Of a stretch of 42,178 bases of DNA, positions 25,874 through 33,632 are shown in pieces. The notes below the pieces were generated by a model. The model searched no databases, had not been told where the DNA came from, and was given only the letters and a program-made list of their open reading frames with translations. Source of the DNA: Oscillospiraceae bacterium (GTDB taxonomy: Bacteria > Bacillota > Clostridia > UBA1381). The position numbers were made by a program, and so were the translations under genes. The number at the start of each line of letters is the position of its first letter. Position 1 is the first letter of the stretch. The stretch is from positions 1 through 42,178 of the forward strand of contig JAFLUC010000014.1 in assembly GCA_022509005.1 (NCBI GenBank), written 5' to 3'.

Positions 25874-26197
25874 ATGGATTATAATTATGTTCGTATGCGT
25901 AATGCTGCAAGCAGGGGTGATATTGAGCTTACCGCAAAATACAGGAAGCTTTACGAGAAAGGTAAATCAAGGACAGATTCACATATGCTGGACTGGTTGA
26001 TTGTATTGCTTTTTGTAGTTGCTATTGCTCTCGGGATATATATATCGGCTGTTGGGAATAAAAAAACGATAGTCACGGAGGAGCCGGAGGTTGTTGAGGA
26101 ACAGCCGGATGAGCCGGTGGAGCAGCCTGATTATGTAACCCAACCGGACGAAGGCGTCGGCACAAATACAGAAAGCGAAGAAAATCTGCAGAATTAG
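25874..26197 (+). CDS. Unknown single-pass membrane protein with acidic Pro/Glu tail
   Basis: A 107-residue protein. Seen: a charged N-terminal cytoplasmic helix (about 1-40), one membrane segment (LDWLIVLLFVVAIALGIYISA, about 40-60) and an acidic tail rich in Glu, Pro and Val (EEPEVVEEQPDEPVEQP, about 70-107). GGAGTATTAAT precedes the ATG. It is directly upstream of the PP2C phosphatase gene and shares its promoter, so it could be a partner or anchor for that enzyme; this rests only on position. No family recognised. Confidence 0.72.
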   Translation: MDYNYVRMRNAASRGDIELTAKYRKLYEKGKSRTDSHMLDWLIVLLFVVAIALGIYISAVGNKKTIVTEEPEVVEEQPDEPVEQPDYVTQPDEGVGTNTESEENLQN

Positions 26198-26234
26198 TTA
26201 AAGGCAGCAAACATCGCAGAAAGAGGTGAATCTA

Positions 26235-26948
26235 TTGTTATTAACCGGGGTTTCAAGAAAGGGAGGACGAATCCGAAATGAGGATGCTTACGGTGAAGCT
26301 CGTGCCGAAGGGATTCTTTGTGCGATTGTGGCAGACGGACTCGGCGGACATTACGGCGGTGAGATTGCCTCAAGACTTGCTGTTGATACAATTATTAACA
26401 AATTTATTGAGGATCCGGGAATTTCAGAGGATCATATTAAAAAGTATATCGAAGAAGCAAACAGCGCAATAGTAAGCCGTGCTGAGAGTGATCCGGAGCA
26501 TGTGCATATGTCAAGCACTATAGTAGTACTGCTCAAGAAGGGCGGAAGAGCAATCTGGGCAAATGTCGGAGATAGTCGTCTTTATTTATTCAATCACAAT
26601 GCGATCTCAGAGGTTACGGAGGATCATTCGCTGGCATTTCTTGATTTTATGCGCGGTGAGATTGAATATGACGATATAAGACGAAGCGAAAATCAGAATA
26701 AGCTCACGAGCGCTTTAGGTGTAGGATTTGACGAGATTAATATATCAAAAGTAACACATATCGGCAGTTCTGCGAGCTTTTTGCTCTGCACAGACGGATG
26801 GTGGGAATATGTTAATGAAGACCAGATGGAAGAAACGCTTTGCAAATCCAAAAATACGCGTAGTTGGTTGGAGGCAATGGTGAAAATCCGCGAGGAAAAC
26901 GCGCCGGAGGATAGCGATAACTATACCGCCATCGCTATTATGCCATAA
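26235..26948 (+). CDS. PP2C-family serine/threonine protein phosphatase
   Basis: A Mg/Mn-dependent phosphatase of 237 residues. Seen: VSRKGGRIRNEDAYGEA (metal-binding Asp in NEDAY), CAIVADGLGGHYGGEIAS (DGxGG metal motif, about residues 33-49), STIVVLLKKGGRAIWANVGDSRLYLF, ITEDHSL-like VTEDHSLAF, and LLCTDGWWEYVNED (third metal Asp). The pattern is that of bacterial PrpC/Stp enzymes that oppose Hanks-type kinases, but no kinase gene is next to it. Start choice: TTG at 26235 with AGAGGTG about 6 nt upstream; the GTG at 26226 overlaps that site. Both possible starts are non-ATG. Confidence 0.9.
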   Translation: MLLTGVSRKGGRIRNEDAYGEARAEGILCAIVADGLGGHYGGEIASRLAVDTIINKFIEDPGISEDHIKKYIEEANSAIVSRAESDPEHVHMSSTIVVLLKKGGRAIWANVGDSRLYLFNHNAISEVTEDHSLAFLDFMRGEIEYDDIRRSENQNKLTSALGVGFDEINISKVTHIGSSASFLLCTDGWWEYVNEDQMEETLCKSKNTRSWLEAMVKIREENAPEDSDNYTAIAIMP

Positions 26949-27090
26949 GTTTGTGAAAACTACGCTTTGAATCTCGCACCGCTCGCCGGACTCGCATATA
27001 AACATATAGCCTCGCCCGTCGTGCGGCACGACCTTCTGTGCGTACTTTCCCCAAACAAAAATGTATATTAAATAGATATATGTAAAAAAT
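26949..27090. other. GC-rich intergenic stretch, possible dispersed repeat
   Basis: The gap after the phosphatase gene is GC-richer than nearby gaps and contains a perfect GTCGTGC-G-GCACGAC inverted repeat (27018-27032) plus several CTCGC/GCGAG words. No plausible reading frame or ribosome binding site was seen. It looks like an intergenic repeat copy, but a second copy is not in this window. Confidence 0.35.
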
Positions 27091-27120
27091 AAAGAAGTCG
27101 GAAACGGCTTCTTTTATTTT
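27091..27120 (+). terminator. Terminator after the PP2C gene
   Basis: Ten-bp stem AAAGAAGTCG / CGGCTTCTTT closed by a GAAA tetraloop, followed by TATTTTTTT. Confidence 0.85.
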
Positions 27121-27139
27121 TTTAGAGGGGATGTTATAT

Positions 27140-28222
27140 ATGGGCGGTTTTTCAGCCTTGGTACAGCTTATCGTTATGATTATAGTGGGGTATTATTTCA
27201 TATTAAAACTGAAAAATGACAGCAGCGGAGAAAGAGAGGCAGCACAAGAGGCAAAGGGTGAGGCAGAAAAGCTTAATGCACTGAGGCACATAAGGCTGAA
27301 TGAGCCTATGACAGAACTGGCACGACCCGGGCGAATCGCAGATATTATAGGACAGGATGACGGAGTGAAGGCATTGCGCGCAGCGCTTTGGGGGGCAAAT
27401 CCGCAGCACGTTCTGATTTACGGACCGCCCGGAGTGGGTAAGACCGCTGCTGCGCGAATTGTTATGGAGGATATTAAAAGGAGTCCGGATACGCCGTTTG
27501 AAAAAAACGCGCCGTTTATTGAGGCGGACGCAGCAATTATGCGCTGTGACGAGCGCGGATTTGCAGATCCGCTTATCGGTTCAGTACATGATCCTATATA
27601 TCAAGGAGCCGGAGCCTACGGCATAGCCGGGGTACCACAGCCGAAGGCTGGTGCGGTAACAAAGGCGCATGGGGGAATTCTGTTTCTCGACGAAATAGGA
27701 GAGCTTCCGAATGAACAGATAAACAAGCTTTTAAAGGTGCTTGAAGATCGGCGAGTTATCCTCGAAAGCTCTTATTACAGCAGGAAAAACAGAAAAATAC
27801 CGGTATATATACGGGATATATTTGATAACGGACTTCCGGCAGATTTTCGTCTGATAGGTGCGACAACGCGCAAACCGGAAGAGATACCGGAGGCTGTGCG
27901 GTCAAGATGCGTTGAGGTTTATTTTAATCCGCTGTCGCGTGCCGATATCGTACGTATAATAACTGAAGCCGCCCTGCGATGTGGTGCCGCAATTGATAAC
28001 GGTGTACGCGAGATTATAGCTGATTATTCTTCAAACGGAAGAGAGGCAGTTAAGCTCCTGCAGTCCGCGGTAAACGTTGCAAAAATGGAAGGACGTCCGG
28101 TTGTGTCTGTTTCGGACGCAAAATGGGTTGTAGAGGCGGGACACTGCAAGAAAAATAAAGAGACTCCCTTGAAGCCGAATGAAAAGATTACAAAAATATC
28201 GTTTGTGAAGCCGGAAGGGTGA
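27140..28222 (+). CDS. LonB-like membrane AAA+ ATPase without protease domain
   Basis: A 360-residue protein matching the first two parts of the sporulation protease LonB of Bacillus. Seen: an N-terminal membrane segment (FSALVQLIVMIIVGYYFIL, about 4-22), a charged linker, Walker A YGPPGVGKTAAAR (about 94-105), the LonB-type stretch DERGFADPLIGSVHDP and YQGAGAYG, Walker B GGILFLDEIGEL, sensor 1 RLIGATTRKPEEIP, arginine-finger region AVRSRCVEVYF, and a helical lid with SNGREAVKLLQSAVN. LonB continues with an S16 Ser-Lys protease domain; here the frame stops about 30 residues after the lid, and no protease-like sequence exists in the 75 nt before the next gene. It may act as an unfoldase or need a separate protease. 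Start: ATG at 27140, with AGAGGGG 9 nt upstream. Confidence 0.85.
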   Translation: MGGFSALVQLIVMIIVGYYFILKLKNDSSGEREAAQEAKGEAEKLNALRHIRLNEPMTELARPGRIADIIGQDDGVKALRAALWGANPQHVLIYGPPGVGKTAAARIVMEDIKRSPDTPFEKNAPFIEADAAIMRCDERGFADPLIGSVHDPIYQGAGAYGIAGVPQPKAGAVTKAHGGILFLDEIGELPNEQINKLLKVLEDRRVILESSYYSRKNRKIPVYIRDIFDNGLPADFRLIGATTRKPEEIPEAVRSRCVEVYFNPLSRADIVRIITEAALRCGAAIDNGVREIIADYSSNGREAVKLLQSAVNVAKMEGRPVVSVSDAKWVVEAGHCKKNKETPLKPNEKITKISFVKPEG

Positions 28223-28231
28223 AAAATATGG

Positions 28232-28260
28232 TTGAAAACGGATGTCAGATATGGTATAAT
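28232..28260 (+). promoter_or_regulatory. Promoter of the ABC exporter operon
   Basis: TTGAAA (28232-28237), 17-nt spacer ending in TGG, TATAAT (28255-28260), 45 nt before the first exporter gene. Confidence 0.7.
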
Positions 28261-28305
28261 ATACGCGGTTTCAGAAACCTTAAATATATATAGGGGATGA
28301 TTCGA

Positions 28306-30045
28306 TTGAAAAAGCTATTGAAATACCTTTCGGACTATAAAAAGGAGAGCGTGCTCGGACCGCTTTTCAAGCTGCTTGAAGCATCATTTGAGCTGTTTGT
28401 TCCGCTGGTCGTTGCGGCAATTATCGATAAAGGCATTGTAAACGGGGATTACGGATATATTATCCGCATGTGTCTTGTGCTCGTTGCGCTCGGCATAATA
28501 GGGCTTGTGTGCTCGATCACAGCCCAGTTTTTTGCTGCAAAGGCGGCGGTAGGGTTTGCGGCAAAGCTGCGCCATGCGCTCTTTAAGCATATAACATCGC
28601 TTTCACATACGGAAATCGACAAGTTCGGCTATTCAACGCTCACAACGCGCATGACATCGGATATAAACCAGGTGCAGGCAGGAACAAATCTCGTACTGCG
28701 ATTGTTTCTGCGCTCGCCGTTCGTTGTTTTCGGCGCTATGATCATGGCATTCACGGTTGACGTGAGGTGCGCTATGATTTTTGCCGTTGCGATCCCGGCG
28801 CTGACCGTGGTCGTTTTCGGGATCATGCTCATAACGATGCCGCTGTACAAAAAGGCGCAGAAGGAGCTTGACAGAATACTGAAAAAAACACGCGAAAACA
28901 TCACCGGTGTCCGTGTGATCCGCGCGTTCTGCAAGGAAGAGAGCGAGATCGCGGAATTTGAGGAGGAAAATGAACAGCTCGTAAGCATCCAGAAATTTGT
29001 CGGAAAAATATCAGCGCTTATGAATCCGCTCACCTATGTAATCATAAACGCGGCTGTAATATGGCTTATATACCGGGGAGCGGTACAGGTGAATCTCGGA
29101 AATCTCTCTCAAGGAAAGGTTGTCGCGCTATATAACTATATGAGTCAGATACTTGTTGAGCTTATCAAGCTTGCAAATATGATAATTTCGCTTACAAAGG
29201 CGCTTGCCTGCACAAATCGTATAGCTGATGTTATGGAGATCAAAAACAGTCTTGAAAACGGCACGGTAAAGGACGGTATCGCAGATGCTCCAGCGGTTGA
29301 GTTTAACGGAGCGGCGCTTACATACAGAGGCAGCCGTGAAGCTGCGGTTGAGGGACTTACCTTCCGCGCGGCACGCGGTGAAACGATCGGAATAATAGGC
29401 GGCACAGGCTCTGGCAAGACCTCGCTTGTGAATATGATACCGAGATTTTATGATGTTTCGGGCGGCTCGGTCAAGGTTGACGGAGTTGACGTGCGTGAAT
29501 ATGACATAAACGTACTGAGGAGCAAAATAGGATTTGTTCCTCAGAAGGCGGTGCTGTTTAAGGGAACGATCGCTTCAAATATGAAATGGGGCAGCGATAA
29601 AATATCGGACGATACGGCATACAGCGCGATCTGCGCGGCACAGGCGGAGGAGGTCGTGGAGGACAAAAACGGAATGGATGCCGTGGTAGAGCAGGAGGGA
29701 AGGAACTTCTCCGGCGGACAGCGGCAGCGGCTTACGATAGCGAGAGCGCTCGCAAAAGAGCCTGAAATACTGATTCTTGACGACAGCGCGTCCGCGCTCG
29801 ATTTCGCAACAGATGCGAAGCTGAGATCAGCAATCAAATCACTTCCGTATAACCCGACAGTATTCATCGTGTCACAGCGCGCGTCATCGATAATATATGC
29901 GGATAAAATAATCGTTCTTGACGACGGTAAGCCTGTAGGGATCGGAACTCATGACGAGCTTCTCAGCGGCTGCGGCATATACAAAGAAATATACTATTCG
30001 CAGTTTTCGGAAGAAGAGGATGGCGAGGTGAACGCAAATGACTGA
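28306..30045 (+). CDS. ABC exporter half-transporter, degenerate-site subunit
   Basis: A 579-residue half-transporter: six-helix exporter domain (about 1-310) and nucleotide-binding domain (about 330-579). Seen: Walker A IGGTGSGKTS, Q-loop FVPQKAVLF, signature FSGGQRQRL, Walker B ILILDDSASALD. The residue after the Walker B Asp is Asp instead of the catalytic Glu, as in the TM287-type partner of heterodimeric multidrug exporters. The gene ends inside the next one (8-nt overlap), and the partner has the normal Glu. Together they would form one exporter with one hydrolysing and one regulatory ATP site. Start choice: TTG at 28306 with AGGGG 9 nt upstream; the ATG at 28297 touches that site. Substrate unknown; drugs, lipids or peptides are possible. 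Confidence 0.93.
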   Translation: MKKLLKYLSDYKKESVLGPLFKLLEASFELFVPLVVAAIIDKGIVNGDYGYIIRMCLVLVALGIIGLVCSITAQFFAAKAAVGFAAKLRHALFKHITSLSHTEIDKFGYSTLTTRMTSDINQVQAGTNLVLRLFLRSPFVVFGAMIMAFTVDVRCAMIFAVAIPALTVVVFGIMLITMPLYKKAQKELDRILKKTRENITGVRVIRAFCKEESEIAEFEEENEQLVSIQKFVGKISALMNPLTYVIINAAVIWLIYRGAVQVNLGNLSQGKVVALYNYMSQILVELIKLANMIISLTKALACTNRIADVMEIKNSLENGTVKDGIADAPAVEFNGAALTYRGSREAAVEGLTFRAARGETIGIIGGTGSGKTSLVNMIPRFYDVSGGSVKVDGVDVREYDINVLRSKIGFVPQKAVLFKGTIASNMKWGSDKISDDTAYSAICAAQAEEVVEDKNGMDAVVEQEGRNFSGGQRQRLTIARALAKEPEILILDDSASALDFATDAKLRSAIKSLPYNPTVFIVSQRASSIIYADKIIVLDDGKPVGIGTHDELLSGCGIYKEIYYSQFSEEEDGEVNAND

Positions 30046-31798
30046 GAAGAAAAACAATAAGGGTACATTAAAAAAGGTATGGCAGTATATCAGCCGCTAC
30101 AGAATATTTCTCGTTCTTTCAATCGCGCTTGCTGCCGCCACGGTCATGCTTACGCTGTATGTTCCGATTTTGGTCGGTCATGCTATAGATAATATTATCG
30201 GCGAGGAACTTGTGAATTTTAAGGGACTCATATCGATTTTGATCCGGATCGCTGTCGTTATAGGTATAACAGCTGCGGCGCAGTGGATCATGAATACGAT
30301 AAATAATAGAATTACATATAATGTTGTGCGCGATATACGCGACGAGGCATTCAGGCACATTGAGCGTCTGCCGCTTTCGTATATTGATTCTCACACAAGC
30401 GGCGATATTGTAAGCCGCGTTATTTCGGATGCCGACCAGCTCGCAGACGGACTCTTGATGGGTTTCACGCAGCTATTTACGGGAATTATGACGATTTTGG
30501 GAACCTTGTTTTTCATGTTCCGTATAAATATATGGATCGCGCTTGTGGTCGTTGTACTCACTCCGCTATCGCTGCTCGTCGCAAGATTTATCGCGTCAAG
30601 AACCTATGCAATGTCAAAGAAGCAGGCGGAGATAAGAGGAGAGGAGACAGCGATCATTGATGAAACAATAAATAACCTGAAGGTTGTAAAAGCGTTTGCG
30701 CACGAGAAAAAGTCGGTTGAGGAGTTTGATGAAATAAACGACAGATTGTATTCCGCATCGCTAAAGGCTGTATTTTTCTCATCGATCACAAATCCGGCAA
30801 CGAGATTTGTAAATAATATAGTCTATGCTGCGGTTGCTCTTACAGGAGTGATAGCGGTATGTCGCGGCGGTTTTATGGGAACGATAACAGTAGGACAGCT
30901 TTCAAGTTTTTTAAGCTATGCAAATCAATACACAAAGCCGTTCAATGAGATTTCAGGCGTGGTAACAGAGCTGCAAAACGCAATCGCGTGCGCGGAAAGA
31001 CTTCTTGATCTTATCGCCGAGAAGCAGGAGCCAGCGGAATCAGCGGGCGCAGAGGAAATAGAGAATGCGGAAGGTTATGTAAATATAAATGATGTGTCAT
31101 TTTCATACACACCTGAAAAGAAGCTTATTGAAGGATTTAATCTCAGAGTTAAGCCTGGACAGCGTATCGCGATCGTTGGTCATACCGGCTGCGGTAAAAC
31201 CACGCTTATCAATCTTTTAATGCGTTTTTATGACGTAAGGAGCGGAAGCATCTCTGTTGATAGAATGGACATACAAGACGTCACCAGAAAAAGTCTGAGG
31301 ACCTCATACGGTATGGTGCTGCAGGAGACATGGCTGAAAGCGGGAACGATACGTGAGAACATCGTAATGGGCAAGCCAGACGCAACGGATGAGGAGATCC
31401 GCCGTGCCGCGATCGCAGCGCATTCATACGGCTTTATCCGCCGGCTTCCTGATGGATTTGATACCGTGATAGGCGAGGAGGGCGGAAGTCTTTCCCAGGG
31501 ACAGAAGCAGCTTCTGTGTATCACTCGCGTCATGCTGTGTCTGCCGCCGATGCTTATTCTCGATGAAGCGACATCATCGATAGATACGCGTACCGAGATA
31601 AATATTCAGAAGGCGTTCAAGAGTATGATGGAGGGCAGAACCAGCTTTATTGTTGCGCACAGGCTTTCTACTATTCGCGAGGCGGATCTTATTCTCGTTA
31701 TGGACAGCGGAAAAATAGTTGAACAGGGAACGCATCGGGAGCTTATGGAAAAGAACGGCTATTACGCAGAACTATATAATAGTCAATTTGCTGTTTAA
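30038..31798 (+). CDS. ABC exporter half-transporter, catalytic subunit
   Basis: The 586-residue partner of the gene before it. Seen: six-helix exporter domain (about 20-320) and nucleotide-binding domain (about 345-586) with Walker A VGHTGCGKTT, Q-loop MVLQETWL, signature LSQGQKQLL, Walker B MLILDEATSSID with the catalytic Glu, and H-loop IVAHRLSTI. The signature LSQGQ (instead of LSGGQ) together with a normal Glu is the mirror image of its partner and matches the TM288-like half of heterodimeric exporters: its own signature acts on the degenerate ATP site. Translation is coupled through the 8-nt overlap. Confidence 0.94.
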   Translation: MTEKKNNKGTLKKVWQYISRYRIFLVLSIALAAATVMLTLYVPILVGHAIDNIIGEELVNFKGLISILIRIAVVIGITAAAQWIMNTINNRITYNVVRDIRDEAFRHIERLPLSYIDSHTSGDIVSRVISDADQLADGLLMGFTQLFTGIMTILGTLFFMFRINIWIALVVVVLTPLSLLVARFIASRTYAMSKKQAEIRGEETAIIDETINNLKVVKAFAHEKKSVEEFDEINDRLYSASLKAVFFSSITNPATRFVNNIVYAAVALTGVIAVCRGGFMGTITVGQLSSFLSYANQYTKPFNEISGVVTELQNAIACAERLLDLIAEKQEPAESAGAEEIENAEGYVNINDVSFSYTPEKKLIEGFNLRVKPGQRIAIVGHTGCGKTTLINLLMRFYDVRSGSISVDRMDIQDVTRKSLRTSYGMVLQETWLKAGTIRENIVMGKPDATDEEIRRAAIAAHSYGFIRRLPDGFDTVIGEEGGSLSQGQKQLLCITRVMLCLPPMLILDEATSSIDTRTEINIQKAFKSMMEGRTSFIVAHRLSTIREADLILVMDSGKIVEQGTHRELMEKNGYYAELYNSQFAV

Positions 31799-31824
31799 AG
31801 AAGTTAACGAAAGGATTATAGACA

Positions 31825-32607
31825 ATGGCAATAGTATTTTTTGATTTTGACGGAACTCTTGTGGATGAAAAGGCGAAAATATACCGGCCGACTAAAACTA
31901 CGATACAATCAATAGAACAGCTCCAGGAAAATGGTCATTACGCAGTTTTAGCAACCGGTAGAGCCAAATGCTATGTACCGGAAACAGGTATCAAATGGGA
32001 TGGTATAATCGCCTCAAACGGCGCATATGCAGAGATTAATGGCGAGGTTGTATATAATAAAGAGGTAAGGGAAGATCTTGTTGAGGAGTTGGTGCGTCTT
32101 TCGGGCAAGCTTGGGTATATCTATGTGCTTGAAAATCAGGATCTATGCTATACAAACGGTTTCCACAATGATGAGTTTATGAAAGTGCTTGAATTTTTTG
32201 ATATAAACCGCAGGAATTTCCGTCCGGTTGAAGAAGCAGAAAGGCTCAGGGCAAATAAAATGTTCCTTACCTGTGACGGAGAAGACCAGTTTGAAGTTTT
32301 ATGTCGTGAATTTCAAGGCAAATTCATTTTAGGAATGCACAGAGGCGGAAAATCGTGCGACTGTGATCCCGTGGGAAACAATAAGGGTATAGGGATTGCA
32401 CGTATTGCCGCGGCTGCCAATGTGGATATATGCGATACATATGCTTTCGGCGATAGTGTCAATGATTATGATATGCTTAAAAATGCGGGACATGGAATTG
32501 TAATGGGAGATCATCGCATAGAGATTGAAGATGCGGCGGAATATATCACCGATACGGTTGCAAATGAAGGTGTAACAAAAGGTCTCAAGAAATATGGATT
32601 GATTTAA
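31825..32607 (+). CDS. HAD-superfamily phosphatase, Cof type
   Basis: A 260-residue hydrolase of the Cof/YidA-like (IIB) HAD group that removes phosphate from small sugar or cofactor phosphates. Seen: motif 1 FFDFDGTLVDE (nucleophile Asp8 and acid Asp10 region), motif 2 in ATGRAKC, a C2B-type cap domain (about 80-185), motif 3 Lys in NNKGIGIARIA, and motif 4 YAFGDSVNDYDML with both Asp residues. Length and order are typical. It follows the exporter genes by 26 nt and may share their transcript. Natural substrate cannot be told from sequence. Confidence 0.93.
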   Translation: MAIVFFDFDGTLVDEKAKIYRPTKTTIQSIEQLQENGHYAVLATGRAKCYVPETGIKWDGIIASNGAYAEINGEVVYNKEVREDLVEELVRLSGKLGYIYVLENQDLCYTNGFHNDEFMKVLEFFDINRRNFRPVEEAERLRANKMFLTCDGEDQFEVLCREFQGKFILGMHRGGKSCDCDPVGNNKGIGIARIAAAANVDICDTYAFGDSVNDYDMLKNAGHGIVMGDHRIEIEDAAEYITDTVANEGVTKGLKKYGLI

Positions 32608-32672
32608 CAGGATCAATGAAATCATATCGAAACTTAAATCGAAACTTAAAAATAATTTTTTGCAAAAAGGGG

Positions 32673-32701
32673 TTGACAAATGATGAAACTTCTGCTATAA
32701 T
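32673..32701 (+). promoter_or_regulatory. tRNA promoter
   Basis: TTGACA (32673-32678), 17-nt spacer ending in TGC, TATAAT (32696-32701): full consensus, 38 nt before the first tRNA-Ser. Just upstream is a 12-nt tandem repeat (TCGAAACTTAAA twice). Confidence 0.85.
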
Positions 32702-32739
32702 AACTCTTGTCGTTGAGAGAGACGATATGAAAAGAATAT

Positions 32740-32828
32740 GGAGAGATGTCTGAGTGGTTGAAAGAGCCGGTCTTGAAAACCGGTAACGGTTCCGCCGTTC
32801 GCGGGTTCGAATCCCGCTCTCTCCTCCA
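32740..32828 (+). tRNA. tRNA-Ser(UGA)
   Basis: Acceptor GGAGAGA pairs with TCTCTCC (32818-32824); CCA is encoded. The anticodon loop CTTGAAA gives UGA (reads UCA and UCG/UCU by wobble). A long variable arm (AACGGTTCCGCCGTT) is typical for serine, and the T-arm has GGTTCGAATCC. The discriminator base is T. Confidence 0.95.
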
Positions 32829-32854
32829 TTTACACAATTAAATATTGTGAGTAC

Positions 32855-32915
32855 TGCATATAGATGGATTACTTTTGAAAAGGCAGTAATTCTAAAACTA
32901 TATGCATATTTTTTT
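32855..32915 (+). terminator. Hairpin with T-run between the two tRNA genes
   Basis: TGCATATAG (32855-32863) pairs with CTATATGCA (32898-32906), with an inner ATTACT/AGTAAT stem, followed by a run of seven Ts that directly touches the 5' end of the second tRNA. It may be a terminator of the first tRNA or a processing structure. Confidence 0.5.
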
Positions 32916-33006
32916 GGAGAAGTACTCAAGAGGCCGAAGAGGCGCCCCTGCTAAGGGTGTAGGTCGGGCAACCGGCGCGAGGGTTCAAATCCCTCCTTCT
33001 CCGCCA
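32916..33006 (+). tRNA. tRNA-Ser(GCU), integration site of the downstream element
   Basis: Acceptor GGAGAAG pairs with CTTCTCC (32996-33002), discriminator G, encoded CCA. The anticodon loop CTGCTAA gives GCU (AGC/AGU serine codons). It has a long variable arm (TCGGGCAACCGGC) and T-arm GGTTCAAATCC. The last 12 nt are part of the 56-bp direct repeat at the element's left end, so the gene is intact on the left side of the insertion. Confidence 0.95.
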
Positions 33007-33050
33007 GCAATCCCCACCACGGGAGATTGGAAAAAATAGCGTGAAACCTA
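32995..33050 (+). repeat. Left direct repeat (attL) of the inserted element
   Basis: 56 nt identical to 39822-39877. It comprises the last 12 nt of tRNA-Ser(GCU), the following CAATCCCC...GGGAGATTG imperfect dyad, and the left arm of the tRNA terminator. The next 20 nt also match with two changes. The bases before the repeat differ (T here, A at the right copy), which fixes the left limit. Confidence 0.93.
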
Positions 33051-33070
33051 GGTTTTTCGCTATTTTTTTT
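33031..33070 (+). terminator. Terminator of the tRNA-Ser(GCU) transcript, inside the repeat
   Basis: AAAAAATAGCG pairs with CGCTATTTTTT, with inner AAACC/GGTTT. A second copy lies at 39857-39897 because it belongs to the duplicated region; the two mismatches between the repeats fall in the 3' half of this hairpin. Confidence 0.85.
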
Positions 33071-33083
33071 GTGCAAATGTTTA

Positions 33084-33110
33084 ACTACAGCTAAACTACA
33101 GTTTACTACA
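33084..33110 (+). repeat. Three phased ACTACA(G) repeats just inside the left end
   Basis: ACTACAG at 33084, ACTACAG at 33095 and ACTACA at 33105: spacing 11 and 10 nt, one DNA turn each. Helically phased short repeats near an element end are typical of binding sites for recombination or excision proteins. Confidence 0.5.
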
Positions 33111-33195
33111 ATTCCGTATCAAATATCTTTTCAGGTATATATGATAATAATGATATGAATATATCATAATCTACATACTGAAAGGATGATTTCAA

Positions 33196-33540
33196 ATGAA
33201 AAAATTTATTTCCCTAAAAAATCCATTTCCAATGGATTTGTCCGCCGTAGTAGCGGCGGAAATACGCAACACACTGCGTATTCTTGACGACTGCTACGGC
33301 TCGGATAGAACGGATTCTCAGCTTGGAGGGTACGTTCTGATAGTTGAGAATGAGGACGATTTAAATGACCTCACAAGTATATTTAACGAGCCTATAAAGT
33401 GCGTAATCCCTGAATTTACGGATAAAATATGCGACAACTATCTTAAATCCCTATACATACTCAACCCTGACTTTTCTGTCACAATTCTATTTCCCATAGA
33501 ACTTTCGCCAGACATTATAAAGAAATATATCACCTCATGA
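33196..33540 (+). CDS. Unknown protein of the inserted element
   Basis: A 114-residue soluble protein with no family I can name. Seen: MKKFISLKNPFPMDLSAVV, then a mixed alpha/beta sequence with LGGYVLIVENEDDLNDLTSIFNE in the middle, and VTILFPIELSPDIIKKYI at the end. AAAGGATG precedes the ATG. It is the first gene inside the left end and ends just before the Mor-like regulator. Its pairing with a Mor-like gene suggests a role in control of the element, but that is inference from position only. Confidence 0.65.
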   Translation: MKKFISLKNPFPMDLSAVVAAEIRNTLRILDDCYGSDRTDSQLGGYVLIVENEDDLNDLTSIFNEPIKCVIPEFTDKICDNYLKSLYILNPDFSVTILFPIELSPDIIKKYITS

Positions 33541-33583
33541 AAAATATGGACAAGCCTATGGAAAATAATAAGGACATTGAGAT

Positions 33584-33612
33584 TTGTACCATTCCAAAAG
33601 GTGTGGTACAAT
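33584..33612 (+). promoter_or_regulatory. Promoter fully covered by a palindromic operator
   Basis: TTGTAC (33584-33589), 17 nt ending in TGG, TACAAT (33607-33612). The inverted repeat TTGTACCA (33584-33591) / TGGTACAA (33604-33611) overlaps both hexamers, centre to centre about two DNA turns. A dimeric protein bound here would block RNA polymerase. The site is 21 nt before the Mor-like gene's start. Confidence 0.7.
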
Positions 33613-33632
33613 ATCAAAAAGAGGTGATTTCG

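Noticed and set aside
28223..28296. Frameshifted protease domain of LonB
   Set aside because: All frames of the 75-nt gap were considered; the space is taken by a promoter and is too short for any part of an S16 domain.
32585..32929. Reverse frames over the tRNA-Ser genes
   Set aside because: They run through two clear tRNA genes and have no coding signals.
33084..33110. CRISPR-like array from the ACTACAG repeats
   Set aside because: Units are 6-7 nt at one-turn spacing, with no spacers of CRISPR length and no cas genes.
33537..33632. Longer start for the Mor-like protein
   Set aside because: The extra 32 codons lack a ribosome site and contain the promoter and its operator.
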